Below the pieces are notes generated by a model. The model searched no databases. It was not told the origin of the DNA and worked only from the letters and a program-made list of their open reading frames with translations. From the NCBI GenBank assembly GCA_016210845.1, contig JACQTK010000053.1, positions 1-41,016 of the forward strand: 41,016 nucleotides of DNA, given 5' to 3'. The position numbers were made by a program, and so were the translations under genes. This document shows positions 1-8,587 of this stretch, one piece after another. Numbering within the stretch: the stretch's first letter is position 1; each line of letters begins with the position of its first letter. Source of the stretch: Acidobacteriota bacterium (lineage in GTDB: Bacteria; Acidobacteriota; Vicinamibacteria; Vicinamibacterales; UBA2999).

Positions 1-2697
1 GTTCACGGTCACGTTCGCCGCACCGCCGGACAGCGGCCGACCGAGTGACGGCTGGACGTCGGCGTTGGTAAACCGAGCATTCGCGGCGATCTCCGGACCC
101 GGCAGGCTCTGGAGCGTGCCCGACACCTGCACGTCGACGACTGGAATCGTGTACGCAGCGAGGAGCTTCACCTGGGTGAGGAAAGCCTCCTCGGTGTGGC
201 AGTACAACGTGCTCGGGTTATCTGTCTTCGCAACCACATCGCAGTTGTCTTCCATCTGCTTTCCCGTGCTGAACCCACCCTGCAGCCTGAGGCCTTGAAT
301 GCCCCGGTGCGCGAGACTGACATCGAAGCCATTCCAATGCTGCGTCTGTTTTCCGTAATTGCTGGCCAGCGTCACGAAATCGTCGACGAAGCCGACCTTA
401 TCGGGATTCAAATTGTACAGGTCAGAGATTACTTGGCCGCCTCCACCGGGAAGCCGGGGATCTGTGGCCGCCGTCACGCTGAACCGGGAGTAGTCACTAG
501 GGGACACTGCCAGGTTGTCCGTCACCGTGAAGTTGCCAAAGATACGCCGGAAGTACGCGACGTCGAGGGAGACACGCGGGAGAAGTTCATGCGCCATCCC
601 GGCTGAGAACTCCCAGTTGTACGGCCGGACTCCGAATCCCTGGAGCAGTTCCGGATCGTACGTCGCACCCGGAACGAATTGGCCGAAGTTCCTGTTCGAC
701 ATCGCACCGCATTCCCCGTTGGCCAAGGGATTGAGGAGCGCGCAATCCACTACGTAGTTGCCATTCGCATCTCTCCAGGAGCGATTCGTTTGGGTGACGA
801 GACGGAGGATGGGATTGGGATCCGAAGCCAACCCGTTCAACTGCTGGCCCCCAATGTACTTGTTCACGGAAGCCCTGAGCGCCGTCCGTCCCGTCCCGAA
901 GACGTCGTACGCGGCGCCGGAGCGATACGACACGTCCTCCCACTTCAGGTTGTCCTGCGCCGGAAATGAAATATTCCGCCCTGGATTCAGGAGCGATGGG
1001 CCGAGGCTCTGCGCGTCGAAACCGTTTCGGAACAGATCGAAGCGTACAGCCCCGTTCAGAGTCAGCTTTCCAGTCGTCCAGCGATCTTGCGCATACATCC
1101 CGAGCGACCACAGGTGCCGTTCCGTATCGAGCGGGAGGTCGCGAAGCGTCACCTGGTTGGGAACGCCGCGGTTGAACCGATAATCAAAGGGCGTAAAGTT
1201 ACGGGTATTGAAAAGGCCCTGACCCTCTGACCCCGTCACCCCCGTCTTGAAGGAGTGTGCTCCGGTGACGTACGTGACGTTTGCGGTGAACTGCTGGCCC
1301 TCGAGCACGTTTGAGTTATACGTATTCCAGCCCCGATACGACAGGCCAGTTGACTGCTCCAGGACCCTAATCATCCCCGGGGCAAAGGCGCTGGGGAACC
1401 CGCCGCTCCTGGGTTCCATGTTGCCCCACACCTCAACGCGCGACACGGCCGATGCATCGAACAGTATGCGGTTGCTGATTGGAACGGTCCACTGTCCCTG
1501 GTAGAGGTGCTGACGCGGCGAACGGCGATCGGATGCCGCCTCCGGTGATCGGTTCTCGGCGACAAAGCTCAGGCAGCTGCAGCGATCGTGTTCGTCCCAC
1601 TGCAGTGCAATCTTGTTACGGGGCGTCGCCTGCCACGTGACGCGGAGCCCCGAGCTCTTCCACGAGGTATAGTTGTGGCCCGCCTGCGCCGTATCCGCCT
1701 CGTAGGTCCATGCCGTCGGGTCCTTCGCGTTCTTGTTGTAGAAGGCGCCGCCGGGGTTCGAATCCGACACGGCATATCGCCCTGTCCAGTAGAACCAGAC
1801 GCTGTCCCGACGAATCGGACCGCCCAACGCCGGTACCAGGTCGTAGGTCTTCAGGACCTGGGTCGGCGTGCGGAGCCCCAGATCCCGTAGCCGCTGGGTG
1901 AAGTTATCTCCTTGCATGCTGTCGTTCGTGAACGCCACGTAGCCCGATCCCGAAAACTGATTCCCCCCATCGCGCGGAATCAGGTTAATGCGTACGCCTC
2001 CCGTCTCCCACTCGGCCGAGGCGCCACTCGTCTCAATCGTCATCTCGGAGAACTGGCTCATGTTCAACGACTGCATACCGGGCGCGTTGCCCGCCGTCTG
2101 CATCGAGAGCATCGGCAGATTGTTCTGAATGACTCGCGTGTCTCCGCCACCTTGGCCGTGGGCGACAACCGAATTCATGATGTCACCGAGCGCGCCGCCC
2201 ACGTCTTGTCGATTCGACTGCACGCCCGGAATCAACGCTGCCAGACTCGAATAGACCCTCGAACTGGGTATGGCGTTGATCGTCTCACCATCGAGGACGG
2301 TCGACGTGGCGGTGCTCTGGATGTCAACGATTGCGGCTTCGCCCGTCACCGTGACCGTCTCTGCAACGGCCCCGACGGCCAGCTGGGCGTTGACCGTCGC
2401 CGTGAACGATCCCGTCAGCTCGATCCCCTCACGCCTGACACTCGTGAAGCCCGGAAGGATGAACGTGACCGTGTACCTGCCGGGCCGCAAATTCGGGATG
2501 CTGTACAGACCTGTTTCGCCGGTCACAGCCGTACGCACCTTCTCGATGAGCGCCGGGCTGGATGCTTCCACCGTGACGCCGGGCAGAATGGCTCCAGACG
2601 CGTCCGTGACGACACCAGCAATGGTGCCCTGGGCTAACGCTGACATTGGAACCAGGAGCAAGCCAGTGAACAGGAGTACCGCTTTCAGCGTGCGCAT
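1..2697 (-). CDS. TonB-dependent receptor, Oar-like (partial, 3' end off left edge)
   Basis: The minus strand is open from 2697 to the edge (899 codons); the ORF track misses it because no stop is in the window. It starts with a signal peptide (MRTLKAVLLFTGLLL...ALAQG), then a carboxypeptidase-regulatory-like domain at about residues 25-95 (GTIAGVVTDASGAILPG, GLYSIPNLRPGRYTV), a plug region and long beta-barrel stretches rich in aromatic residues. This is the architecture of Oar/SusC-like outer-membrane receptors that import large or scarce substrates with energy from TonB. I chose the ATG at 2697 over the one at 2703 because GAGG lies 8 nt before it. A sigma70-like promoter with a palindromic operator lies at 2777-2844. 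Oar-like proteins are usually near 1000 residues, so most of the gene is visible. The substrate cannot be read from the sequence. Confidence 0.93.
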   Translation of the reverse strand, partial: MRTLKAVLLFTGLLLVPMSALAQGTIAGVVTDASGAILPGVTVEASSPALIEKVRTAVTGETGLYSIPNLRPGRYTVTFILPGFTSVRREGIELTGSFTATVNAQLAVGAVAETVTVTGEAAIVDIQSTATSTVLDGETINAIPSSRVYSSLAALIPGVQSNRQDVGGALGDIMNSVVAHGQGGGDTRVIQNNLPMLSMQTAGNAPGMQSLNMSQFSEMTIETSGASAEWETGGVRINLIPRDGGNQFSGSGYVAFTNDSMQGDNFTQRLRDLGLRTPTQVLKTYDLVPALGGPIRRDSVWFYWTGRYAVSDSNPGGAFYNKNAKDPTAWTYEADTAQAGHNYTSWKSSGLRVTWQATPRNKIALQWDEHDRCSCLSFVAENRSPEAASDRRSPRQHLYQGQWTVPISNRILFDASAVSRVEVWGNMEPRSGGFPSAFAPGMIRVLEQSTGLSYRGWNTYNSNVLEGQQFTANVTYVTGAHSFKTGVTGSEGQGLFNTRNFTPFDYRFNRGVPNQVTLRDLPLDTERHLWSLGMYAQDRWTTGKLTLNGAVRFDLFRNGFDAQSLGPSLLNPGRNISFPAQDNLKWEDVSYRSGAAYDVFGTGRTALRASVNKYIGGQQLNGLASDPNPILRLVTQTNRSWRDANGNYVVDCALLNPLANGECGAMSNRNFGQFVPGATYDPELLQGFGVRPYNWEFSAGMAHELLPRVSLDVAYFRRIFGNFTVTDNLAVSPSDYSRFSVTAATDPRLPGGGGQVISDLYNLNPDKVGFVDDFVTLASNYGKQTQHWNGFDVSLAHRGIQGLRLQGGFSTGKQMEDNCDVVAKTDNPSTLYCHTEEAFLTQVKLLAAYTIPVVDVQVSGTLQSLPGPEIAANARFTNADVQPSLGRPLSGGAANVTVN

Positions 2698-2776
2698 TAC
2701 CATCACCTCGCTCTTGTGTGACCTTTGGCCCCCGCCGTTTGCTCACGTGACGAACGAAGACTCTCCTGAGACGGCA

Positions 2777-2804
2777 ATCTTACGACCGGCTCTCGGGAAG
2801 TCAA
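2777..2804 (-). promoter_or_regulatory. Sigma70-like promoter of the TonB receptor gene
   Basis: Read on the minus strand, a -35 element TTGACT (2799-2804) and a -10 element TAAGAT (2777-2782) are 16 nt apart, placing the start of transcription near 2770 with a leader of about 70 nt. The palindrome at 2827-2844 is centred about 65 nt upstream of that start, the usual position of a LysR recognition site. Confidence 0.55.
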
Positions 2805-2844
2805 CATCAAACGGGTGTGTTCGATGTATAAGAAGAGGCTTATA
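2800..2844. promoter_or_regulatory. Putative LysR operator, copy A
   Basis: The palindrome TATAAG-AAGAGG-CTTATA (2827-2844) is followed toward the gene by a stretch whose plus-strand sequence GTCAACATCAAACGGGTG (2800-2817) is identical to 18 bp at copy B (13757-13774). Palindrome centre to -35 centre is 34 bp in both copies. The regulator is inferred to be the LysR protein encoded at 19240. Confidence 0.6.
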
Positions 2845-2974
2845 TACGGACTTCCGGGAGTGCCGGCGCGACGACGCCGTGTTCTTCGGGGATAGAACAG
2901 CGGGAGACATACCTCCCACGCTGACGCGCCGTCACGCGCGGATCATGGGGTCCACTTTCCCGCCCGGCTCAGGG

Positions 2975-4042
2975 TCACCGCCCGCTGGATGCTGGCGGCG
3001 GTGTCGGGGTCAGGCTTCTATACCCCGCCTCCACGAACATCTCGGTCGTCCATGGGCCAGCGGTCGATCCGTATCGGCGGTCGTAGTCGAACGTCGGCTT
3101 GGCGGCCTGCACCTGCTCCAGTGTCATGCCCCTGTCGATCATCGCCTGGATTCGATCGCGGATGATGGTCACCATGTCGCGGTAGTACGCGACATCGGCG
3201 TAGTCCGACAGACGTCCGTGGCCCGGCACGATCATCGTTCCACCCTCGGAGCGGAGGTTCGGGATCGCGAGATCGAGCAGCAGGTTGAGACCCGCGATCA
3301 CGCCCTGAATATCCCCGCCGCGCGCGCGATCCACGTGAGGGTAGCCCGTCGTCACGTACACATCGCCCGCGCTGACGACGTCCGCCTGCCGGAAGAAGAC
3401 GACACTGTCGCCGTCGGTGTGAGCGGCCGGAACGTGGATGATCTGAATCGAGTCGCCGTAGAACACCTTCGTCAGGACCTTGACGTCGTTGAAGAACGTT
3501 TCGGTCGGCCACATCCCCGGCTCGGTCGCATCGGGCCCGGAACTCATGCGCACCATAACGTTCTCGTGGGCGAACACCGGGGCGCGTTGCTCCGCGGCAA
3601 TGCCCGCCCCGGCACCGGCGCCGCCGATTGTGCGCCCTCTCTTCGCAATCGCTTCGTTGCCCCCGGAGTGATCCGGGTGCACATGGGTGTTGATGATCGT
3701 GGTCACCGGCTTGTCCGTGATCGTCCGCAGCGCCGTGAGCACCTGGCTCGACGCGGCAGCCGTGCCGGAGTCGACGAGGAGCACTCCGGCCGCGTGCACC
3801 TCCGCCGTGATGTTGCCCCCGGCGCCGATGAGCACGTACACGTTCTCGCGCACGGGGAACACGTGAACGGACGCCGCCACGGCCCCAGGAGCCGCCTGCA
3901 GTGCCACGCCTGGTTCCGCGCCTGTCGCCGACGCGGACCGAGCCGAGAGTACGCTCGCCCCATCGGCGCCCAGTAGCACGGCCATCGCAAGGGCGGCAGC
4001 AAGGAGAACGGCAGGTGCCTCCGTCCGCCTATCGACGTTCAT
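2975..4042 (-). CDS. Secreted metallo-beta-lactamase-fold hydrolase, intact metal site
   Basis: A 355-aa protein with an N-terminal hydrophobic export segment (AVLLAAALAMAVLL). The MBL metal motif is complete: NTHVHPDHSGG gives H120, H122, D124 and H125. Further histidines lie in PAAHTDGD and in VPGHGRL. It should bind one or two zinc ions and hydrolyse a substrate in the periplasm; the substrate is unknown. I chose the ATG at 4042 because GGAGGC precedes it; the ORF track start at 4144 adds a tail without homology features. It overlaps the stop of the upstream unknown-function gene by 14 nt, which suggests translational coupling. It is the active-looking sister of the degenerate MBL protein at 7542-8552. 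Confidence 0.85.
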   Translation of the reverse strand: MNVDRRTEAPAVLLAAALAMAVLLGADGASVLSARSASATGAEPGVALQAAPGAVAASVHVFPVRENVYVLIGAGGNITAEVHAAGVLLVDSGTAAASSQVLTALRTITDKPVTTIINTHVHPDHSGGNEAIAKRGRTIGGAGAGAGIAAEQRAPVFAHENVMVRMSSGPDATEPGMWPTETFFNDVKVLTKVFYGDSIQIIHVPAAHTDGDSVVFFRQADVVSAGDVYVTTGYPHVDRARGGDIQGVIAGLNLLLDLAIPNLRSEGGTMIVPGHGRLSDYADVAYYRDMVTIIRDRIQAMIDRGMTLEQVQAAKPTFDYDRRYGSTAGPWTTEMFVEAGYRSLTPTPPPASSGR

Positions 4043-4943
4043 CGGCGCCTCCGTCCGCGCTCCGCGGCGCGGCGTCCCCGGACCGCGATGCACTCCAGCG
4101 CCTGATCCGCTCGCGGTACTCGGGGTACATAGTCTCCGCCCCACCCCTGGCCGCTTCGACGGGAAGGCCGTACTTCGCGGCGAAATCCACGGTCGGATCG
4201 GCGGTCCCGGGAAGAACGTGCGGAACAGCTCCCTTGGGGCGCGGTATCTCGATGACCGCGTCGCATGGGAAAGGTGGCGGGTTCAAATTCGTCGCGAGCC
4301 GGTACTCCGTCGTGCGGATCATCGGCTCGGTGAGATAGACAGGGTCGTTGATGATCGTGACCCACGTGAGAACGTCGCCGCGGCGCATCACGTACTCGGC
4401 CAGCGTCGCCCAGTCGCTCCTCGGGATGCCGTTGCGGCGGACGTAGCTCTCCTTGAGATGGGTCGTCGTGATGACGAGCATGTTGCCTTCCCACCGGCCG
4501 GTCGAGAACCCTCTCCAGGTGTGAGGCGCCCATTCCGGCGGATGCGGACGCCCGTCCATGAAAATCTCCCGATAGGTTTCGCTCGCACGCGACCACTCGG
4601 CATTCCAGGAGATCAGGTCACGCGTAACGGGGGCGATCTCCTTCCAGATGCGCACGGACTGCGGCCCCCGGACGATATAGTCGGCACCATGGGAGCGGCA
4701 CTGCCATTCGGGGAGCGTCAGGAGCGATGCGTCCCATGCCAGCGCGCGCTGCCGAGCGTGCTCATTTATCGGGAGACCGAGATAATCGCCGACCTCCGGG
4801 CCAGGCCCCCGCTCAGGCTGGTCTTCGTGGAACAGCTGAGCGTATTCGCCGGTGACATCAACCCGTTGCGCCGACGTCACGCCGGGAATAAGGAGTGCTG
4901 CGACGAAGCTGAGCAGGACGATCAGAGGGCCGCTGCCACTCAT
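4029..4943 (-). CDS. Secreted protein of unknown function, copy 2 of a 304-aa family
   Basis: A 304-aa protein with a signal peptide (MSGSGPLIVLLSFVAALLIPGVTSAQ). It is clearly a paralogue of the protein at 8588-9502, and both have exactly 304 residues. Shared stretches include ERGPGPxVGDYxGLPxNE, RNGxPRSDxxT, YLTEPMIRTTEY versus YFSEPMVQSSEY, and GGAETxYPEYRxR near the end. I do not recognise a named domain or catalytic motif. The start at 4943 has GGAGGG 8 nt upstream. It is transcribed just before the MBL gene and overlaps it by 14 nt, so the two products probably work together outside the cytoplasm. Confidence 0.8.
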   Translation of the reverse strand: MSGSGPLIVLLSFVAALLIPGVTSAQRVDVTGEYAQLFHEDQPERGPGPEVGDYLGLPINEHARQRALAWDASLLTLPEWQCRSHGADYIVRGPQSVRIWKEIAPVTRDLISWNAEWSRASETYREIFMDGRPHPPEWAPHTWRGFSTGRWEGNMLVITTTHLKESYVRRNGIPRSDWATLAEYVMRRGDVLTWVTIINDPVYLTEPMIRTTEYRLATNLNPPPFPCDAVIEIPRPKGAVPHVLPGTADPTVDFAAKYGLPVEAARGGAETMYPEYRERIRRWSASRSGDAAPRSADGGADERR

Positions 4944-5191
4944 TGGGTTTGCCCTCCCGTGCAAGCCGCGGTCATTGGAGCAGCGGACAACCGGACCCGC
5001 AATCCCGGAATCCCGTAATCGTGAAGTGCTGCTCGGCAGACCTTTCCGGCGGATGACTGACACGCGGTCCGTGGCGGGTGGCCCGTCGTCCACCGCCCCG
5101 CCCCGGACCCCTGCGATCGACGATCGGCGCCGGATCCACATGTGCGAATTCGAGAATCCGTGGGACCATGCCGGGAGCAAGAGAACAAGGG
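4944..5191. other. Intergenic gap inside the secreted-protein operon
   Basis: The 248 bp between the alpha/beta-hydrolase gene and the unknown-function gene hold no convincing ORF. I see no clear promoter or terminator, so the flanking genes are probably cotranscribed, but a promoter here is not excluded. Confidence 0.4.
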
Positions 5192-6619
5192 TTATCGAAC
5201 TTGCCGGTGCTCTCCAATCTGGACCGACCGCGCATCGGCCATGATCAGGTCGTGGTAAACCGGCAACGACCAGCCACCTCGTTCGAGCTCGTTCAGCCGC
5301 TCTTCGACCATGCTCACGTACCGCTCGGAGTTACCGTACAGCTCTCGTAGCTGAGACGCCGAGAACGACTCCTGGTACGCGCTCAGCCGGCAGACCTGAT
5401 TGGCACCAGCCTGGCCACGGCGAGCGATGTTGGCGCTGGGATTGGCGATGAGCGGTTCGACAGCCGTGTTCACCGGGATGTAGCGCGCGGTCGGCAGGTC
5501 CACATACGGGTTGCGGATTCCGCCCACCGGGTTGCCGTGCTCATCGAGCACCATCGCTCTGCCGTCCTCGCCCTCACCCTCGATCGGAATGCGCTCGGCG
5601 CGCGGCGGCACCACGCCCTCGTCCACCCAGCGGAACAGGTGGTGAAGCCCCACCGACATGTAGGCCTGCAGCGGGAACCGGCTGAGCTCGTGCACGCACG
5701 GGTTCGGCTGGAGCCGCACGTTGTCGCGAGAGTCGATGTGACCCATGCCCGGGAAGACGTACAACCGGTACTGGCGGCCGCGCTCGTCGCTGTCCTCGCG
5801 GGCCGTGAGGCTGGCCTCCACCTCGTGCATCGTCGGGATTTGCACGACCGGTACGTCCACCTCCATCACGTCGCCGCCACGCGAGGTCGGCAGGAAGCCG
5901 TCGTAGATGGGCTGCATGTCGGGGGTGCGGTAGACCATGTGCGCCGGCAGGTAGCTGGCCATCGTGCCGGCGCTCATCGAGGTGCCTCCGAGTACCATGC
6001 GCCGGACGGCGAGGCCAGCCAGCGGGCCCTCCGGGCTGCGGACGAGCGCGCCCACCTGCGCCAGGATCTCGTTGGTCTGCCCGTCGGCGATCCTGAGGTC
6101 GGCGTACCGCTCCGCGTTCATCTCGATGAACTGATCGGGACTGGTGGTCGTGATCTCGACCGCGACGTGTCCCGAGTCCATCACGTACATCGAGGTGTAC
6201 TCGAAGACGTGGGCGGCACCGCTGCCATGCATCGATTCGGCGAGCACCAGGCCGCTGAAGTCGGCGTCATCAACGGGCCGCCGGATGACGACCCGCGCCG
6301 TATACGCCTGCTGGTTTGCCGTGCCTGAGGCGAAGTACTCGGTGGTCACGTAACCGTAATAGGCCGGCGTATGCTCGGGGTCGTGCGAAGGGGCCGAGTC
6401 GAACATCGGGGCCGGATCGGTCACCTGACGAAACGTGGGTAGCGCCACAGCCGTGGGCTCACCGGGAAGCCTCGGCTCCGCACCGGTCCCGGGCCCCGCC
6501 GCGGCAGTCGCTTCGGGCTCGGTGACGCCGCCTCCGCAGGCTGTCGCCCCGCCTACCACGAGGAGGACCGGGAGCGCACGCATGATTTTCGCGATTCTCG
6601 AGCCTCTGAGTGCTGACAC
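5192..6619 (-). CDS. Alpha/beta-hydrolase-domain lipoprotein
   Basis: A 475-aa protein beginning with a basic region, a hydrophobic stretch and a lipobox-like ATAC followed by GGG, so probably a lipoprotein. The body resembles the alpha/beta hydrolase domain family of exported proteins: YYGYVTTEYFASGTAN near the start, VLAESMHGSGAAHVFE, a nucleophile-elbow-like GGTSMSAGTM, and a late histidine in VFPGMGH. The elbow reads SxSxG rather than the standard GxSxG, so the catalytic serine needs checking. I prefer the GTG at 6619 because AGGAGG lies just upstream; the ATG at 6583 would also give a lipoprotein signal. It is flanked by the unknown secreted proteins and probably cleaves an ester or similar bond in the same pathway. 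Confidence 0.75.
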   Translation of the reverse strand: MSALRGSRIAKIMRALPVLLVVGGATACGGGVTEPEATAAAGPGTGAEPRLPGEPTAVALPTFRQVTDPAPMFDSAPSHDPEHTPAYYGYVTTEYFASGTANQQAYTARVVIRRPVDDADFSGLVLAESMHGSGAAHVFEYTSMYVMDSGHVAVEITTTSPDQFIEMNAERYADLRIADGQTNEILAQVGALVRSPEGPLAGLAVRRMVLGGTSMSAGTMASYLPAHMVYRTPDMQPIYDGFLPTSRGGDVMEVDVPVVQIPTMHEVEASLTAREDSDERGRQYRLYVFPGMGHIDSRDNVRLQPNPCVHELSRFPLQAYMSVGLHHLFRWVDEGVVPPRAERIPIEGEGEDGRAMVLDEHGNPVGGIRNPYVDLPTARYIPVNTAVEPLIANPSANIARRGQAGANQVCRLSAYQESFSASQLRELYGNSERYVSMVEERLNELERGGWSLPVYHDLIMADARSVQIGEHRQVR

Positions 6620-6676
6620 AGGTCCTCCTGGCAAGTTCCGCGCGGGTAGTCATGCCGACACCGCGCCTCGCTCGCG

Positions 6677-7480
6677 CTACCGCGCGGAGCAGGGCGTCGG
6701 CATCCAACGCGAGCCGTCAGGCTCCAGCTTGAAATGTGAGCTCACCATGAACGGCTCGTTGAGATACAGGGGGTCCTCCACGACGGTGGTCACGAGCAGC
6801 CACGTGTCGCCGTTGATCTCTTCGATCCGGTCGAAATACTCCGTCACCACGGCATCGCCGCTGTACGGCACACCGTTCTTGCGCAAGTAGCCTGGCCGCA
6901 GGCGAGTCGTGACGACCTTCAGTGTCTGTCCCGCCGCGACAGGACCGCGACTGAGCGCGCCGGAGCTCGAGTACCACTCCGCCACCGAATGCCCCTGCCA
7001 TGTCGGCGCTTCGGCGGGCGCCACCGTCTTGTCGAAGCGGAACAGGCGCGTCTGCATCCCGGAGTCCGTCTCAATCTGAAGCGTATTGGGGTCTCTCCAG
7101 GTGATGTGGAGCCGCCCGGGCGTCCGCATGATCGCCGCCGCCCCATACGCGCGACACTCCTCGCCGGCGGCCTCGTCCGCTGCCGGGTCCCACGAATCAG
7201 CCACACGCCTCCCCTCCGCAGTGAGGGGAACGCTCGTGTAGTCCCCCCGTGGAGGCGTGACCATGCGCCAACGCCAGTCCTCGGTAACGACGGAGACCCA
7301 ATAGCCCGTGAAATCGACGGGCGCCATCGCTTGCCCGCTGGCTCCACCTCCGGCCCTGCCGCGCCCCTGGGCCGCAACTGAAGACCGACCGGCCACGAGA
7401 AGAATGGCAGTGCCCAGCGCTCCGATCATCGCGAGGGTTGCCGGCACTCGTCCTCGTAAGGCCACTGCCAAGCCCGTCAT
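6677..7480 (-). CDS. Secreted protein of unknown function, short relative of the 304-aa family
   Basis: A 267-aa protein with a signal peptide ending near VAAQG. It carries the same landmarks as the two 304-aa paralogues: VDFTGYW after the signal peptide, GYLRKNGVPYSGDAVVTEYF in the middle and EDPLYLNEPFMVSSHFKLE near the end. It lacks their C-terminal segment (the GGAETxYPEYR part). The ATG at 7480 has a perfect GGAGGT 6 nt upstream; the ORF track start at 7540 is too early. It sits between the degenerate MBL gene and the alpha/beta-hydrolase gene with gaps of about 60 nt, consistent with one operon. The function is unknown. Confidence 0.8.
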   Translation of the reverse strand: MTGLAVALRGRVPATLAMIGALGTAILLVAGRSSVAAQGRGRAGGGASGQAMAPVDFTGYWVSVVTEDWRWRMVTPPRGDYTSVPLTAEGRRVADSWDPAADEAAGEECRAYGAAAIMRTPGRLHITWRDPNTLQIETDSGMQTRLFRFDKTVAPAEAPTWQGHSVAEWYSSSGALSRGPVAAGQTLKVVTTRLRPGYLRKNGVPYSGDAVVTEYFDRIEEINGDTWLLVTTVVEDPLYLNEPFMVSSHFKLEPDGSRWMPTPCSAR

Positions 7481-7541
7481 GGTCACACCTCCGTCCTGAT
7501 CGACTGCTCGCCACACCGACGGCGGGCGTCGAGCCTTCACC

Positions 7542-8552
7542 CTACTCTATGAGGCTCCCATAGACAGACTCCACGAACATGTCGGTCGTCCACGGTCCGG
7601 TTGTCTCCCCGTACCGTCCGTCATAGTCCAACGTCGGCCCAGCCGAGCGGATCTGTTCCAGAGTCATGCCTCTGCTAATCATGTCCTTCATCCGATCGCG
7701 CACGATCGTGACCATGTCGCGATAGTAGACGACGTCCGCGCGGTCGGAGAGACGCCCATGTCCAGGAACAATCAGCGTTCCACCCTCTGCCCTCTGTGAC
7801 GCAATTGCCGTTTCGATTACCCAGTTGAGGCCATCGATCACGCCCTTGACATTGCCTCCATGGGCCAGATCAATGACGGGATACGTGTCGGTTCTGAAGA
7901 TGTCTCCCGTAGCGATCACATCCGCGCGGCGGAACCACACCATGCTGTCGCCGTTCGTGAGCGCCCGCGGGAAGTGATTGATTTGAATGCCGTCGCCATA
8001 ATAGAACGACGGCAGGGTCCACATTGTGACGAAGAACGTATCGGTAGGCCACGAGAGAACCGGCGCATCTTCCTGGCTCATTCGAGACAGGACGTTCTCG
8101 TGCGCGATGACCTGCGCTCCAGGGTCGTTCACGCCGCGAAGAATATTGTTGCCAGCCTGAGCAATCGTCGCGACCCCACCGGTCTTGTCCGCGTCACCAC
8201 TCGTGTTGACGATGGCCCACACGACCTTGTCACTCGCAATACCGTGAAGCGTGGCGAGCACCTCCTCAGCCATGTCGGCAGTGCCCGCATCCACCAGAAC
8301 GATGCCCCTGCCGGTTGTCTGCACCGTGATGTTGGCACCGGCTCCGGCGATCATGTGCACTCGTCCATATCTCTCGCTGTCGCGAACCGGCAGCACCTGG
8401 AGTCCAGAGTCGTCGGCGCGCTCAGGTCTGGCTTCTCTCTCTGGCTTCGACTGCGCCGCCACCGGACCTTCCGACAGGCCGGACGGCAACGCGACTACAC
8501 CGGCCAGCGTGACGGTGAGACACAGGGCACACGAGTGCTTTCGTCGTTCCAT
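7542..8552 (-). CDS. MBL-fold paralogue with a lost metal site (pseudoenzyme candidate)
   Basis: A 336-aa exported protein that aligns along its length with the MBL protein at 2975-4042 (AGAGANITVQTTGRGIVLVDAG, MVTIVRDRMKDMISRGMTLEQ). The metal motif is gone: NTHVHPDH of the sister is NTSGDAD here, followed by K, so S118, D120 and K123 replace three histidines. The later histidine of PAAHTDGD is replaced by leucine in PRALTNGD. VPGHGRL is kept. The frame is intact, so the gene is maintained as a protein without the usual zinc site. I chose the ATG at 8552, which follows AAGGAG by 9 nt; 8576 is a GTG. It lies 35 nt behind its cassette partner at 8588. Confidence 0.85.
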   Translation of the reverse strand: MERRKHSCALCLTVTLAGVVALPSGLSEGPVAAQSKPEREARPERADDSGLQVLPVRDSERYGRVHMIAGAGANITVQTTGRGIVLVDAGTADMAEEVLATLHGIASDKVVWAIVNTSGDADKTGGVATIAQAGNNILRGVNDPGAQVIAHENVLSRMSQEDAPVLSWPTDTFFVTMWTLPSFYYGDGIQINHFPRALTNGDSMVWFRRADVIATGDIFRTDTYPVIDLAHGGNVKGVIDGLNWVIETAIASQRAEGGTLIVPGHGRLSDRADVVYYRDMVTIVRDRMKDMISRGMTLEQIRSAGPTLDYDGRYGETTGPWTTDMFVESVYGSLIE

Positions 8553-8587
8553 CTGTCCTGACTCCTTTGCCGACACCGTCCGCCCGC

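Noticed and set aside
5186-5203. CAAG-N10-CTTG inverted repeat in the gap before the 4029-4943 gene
   Set aside because: Half-sites and spacing differ from the ATAAG-N6-CTTAT operators and no promoter is placed correctly beside it.
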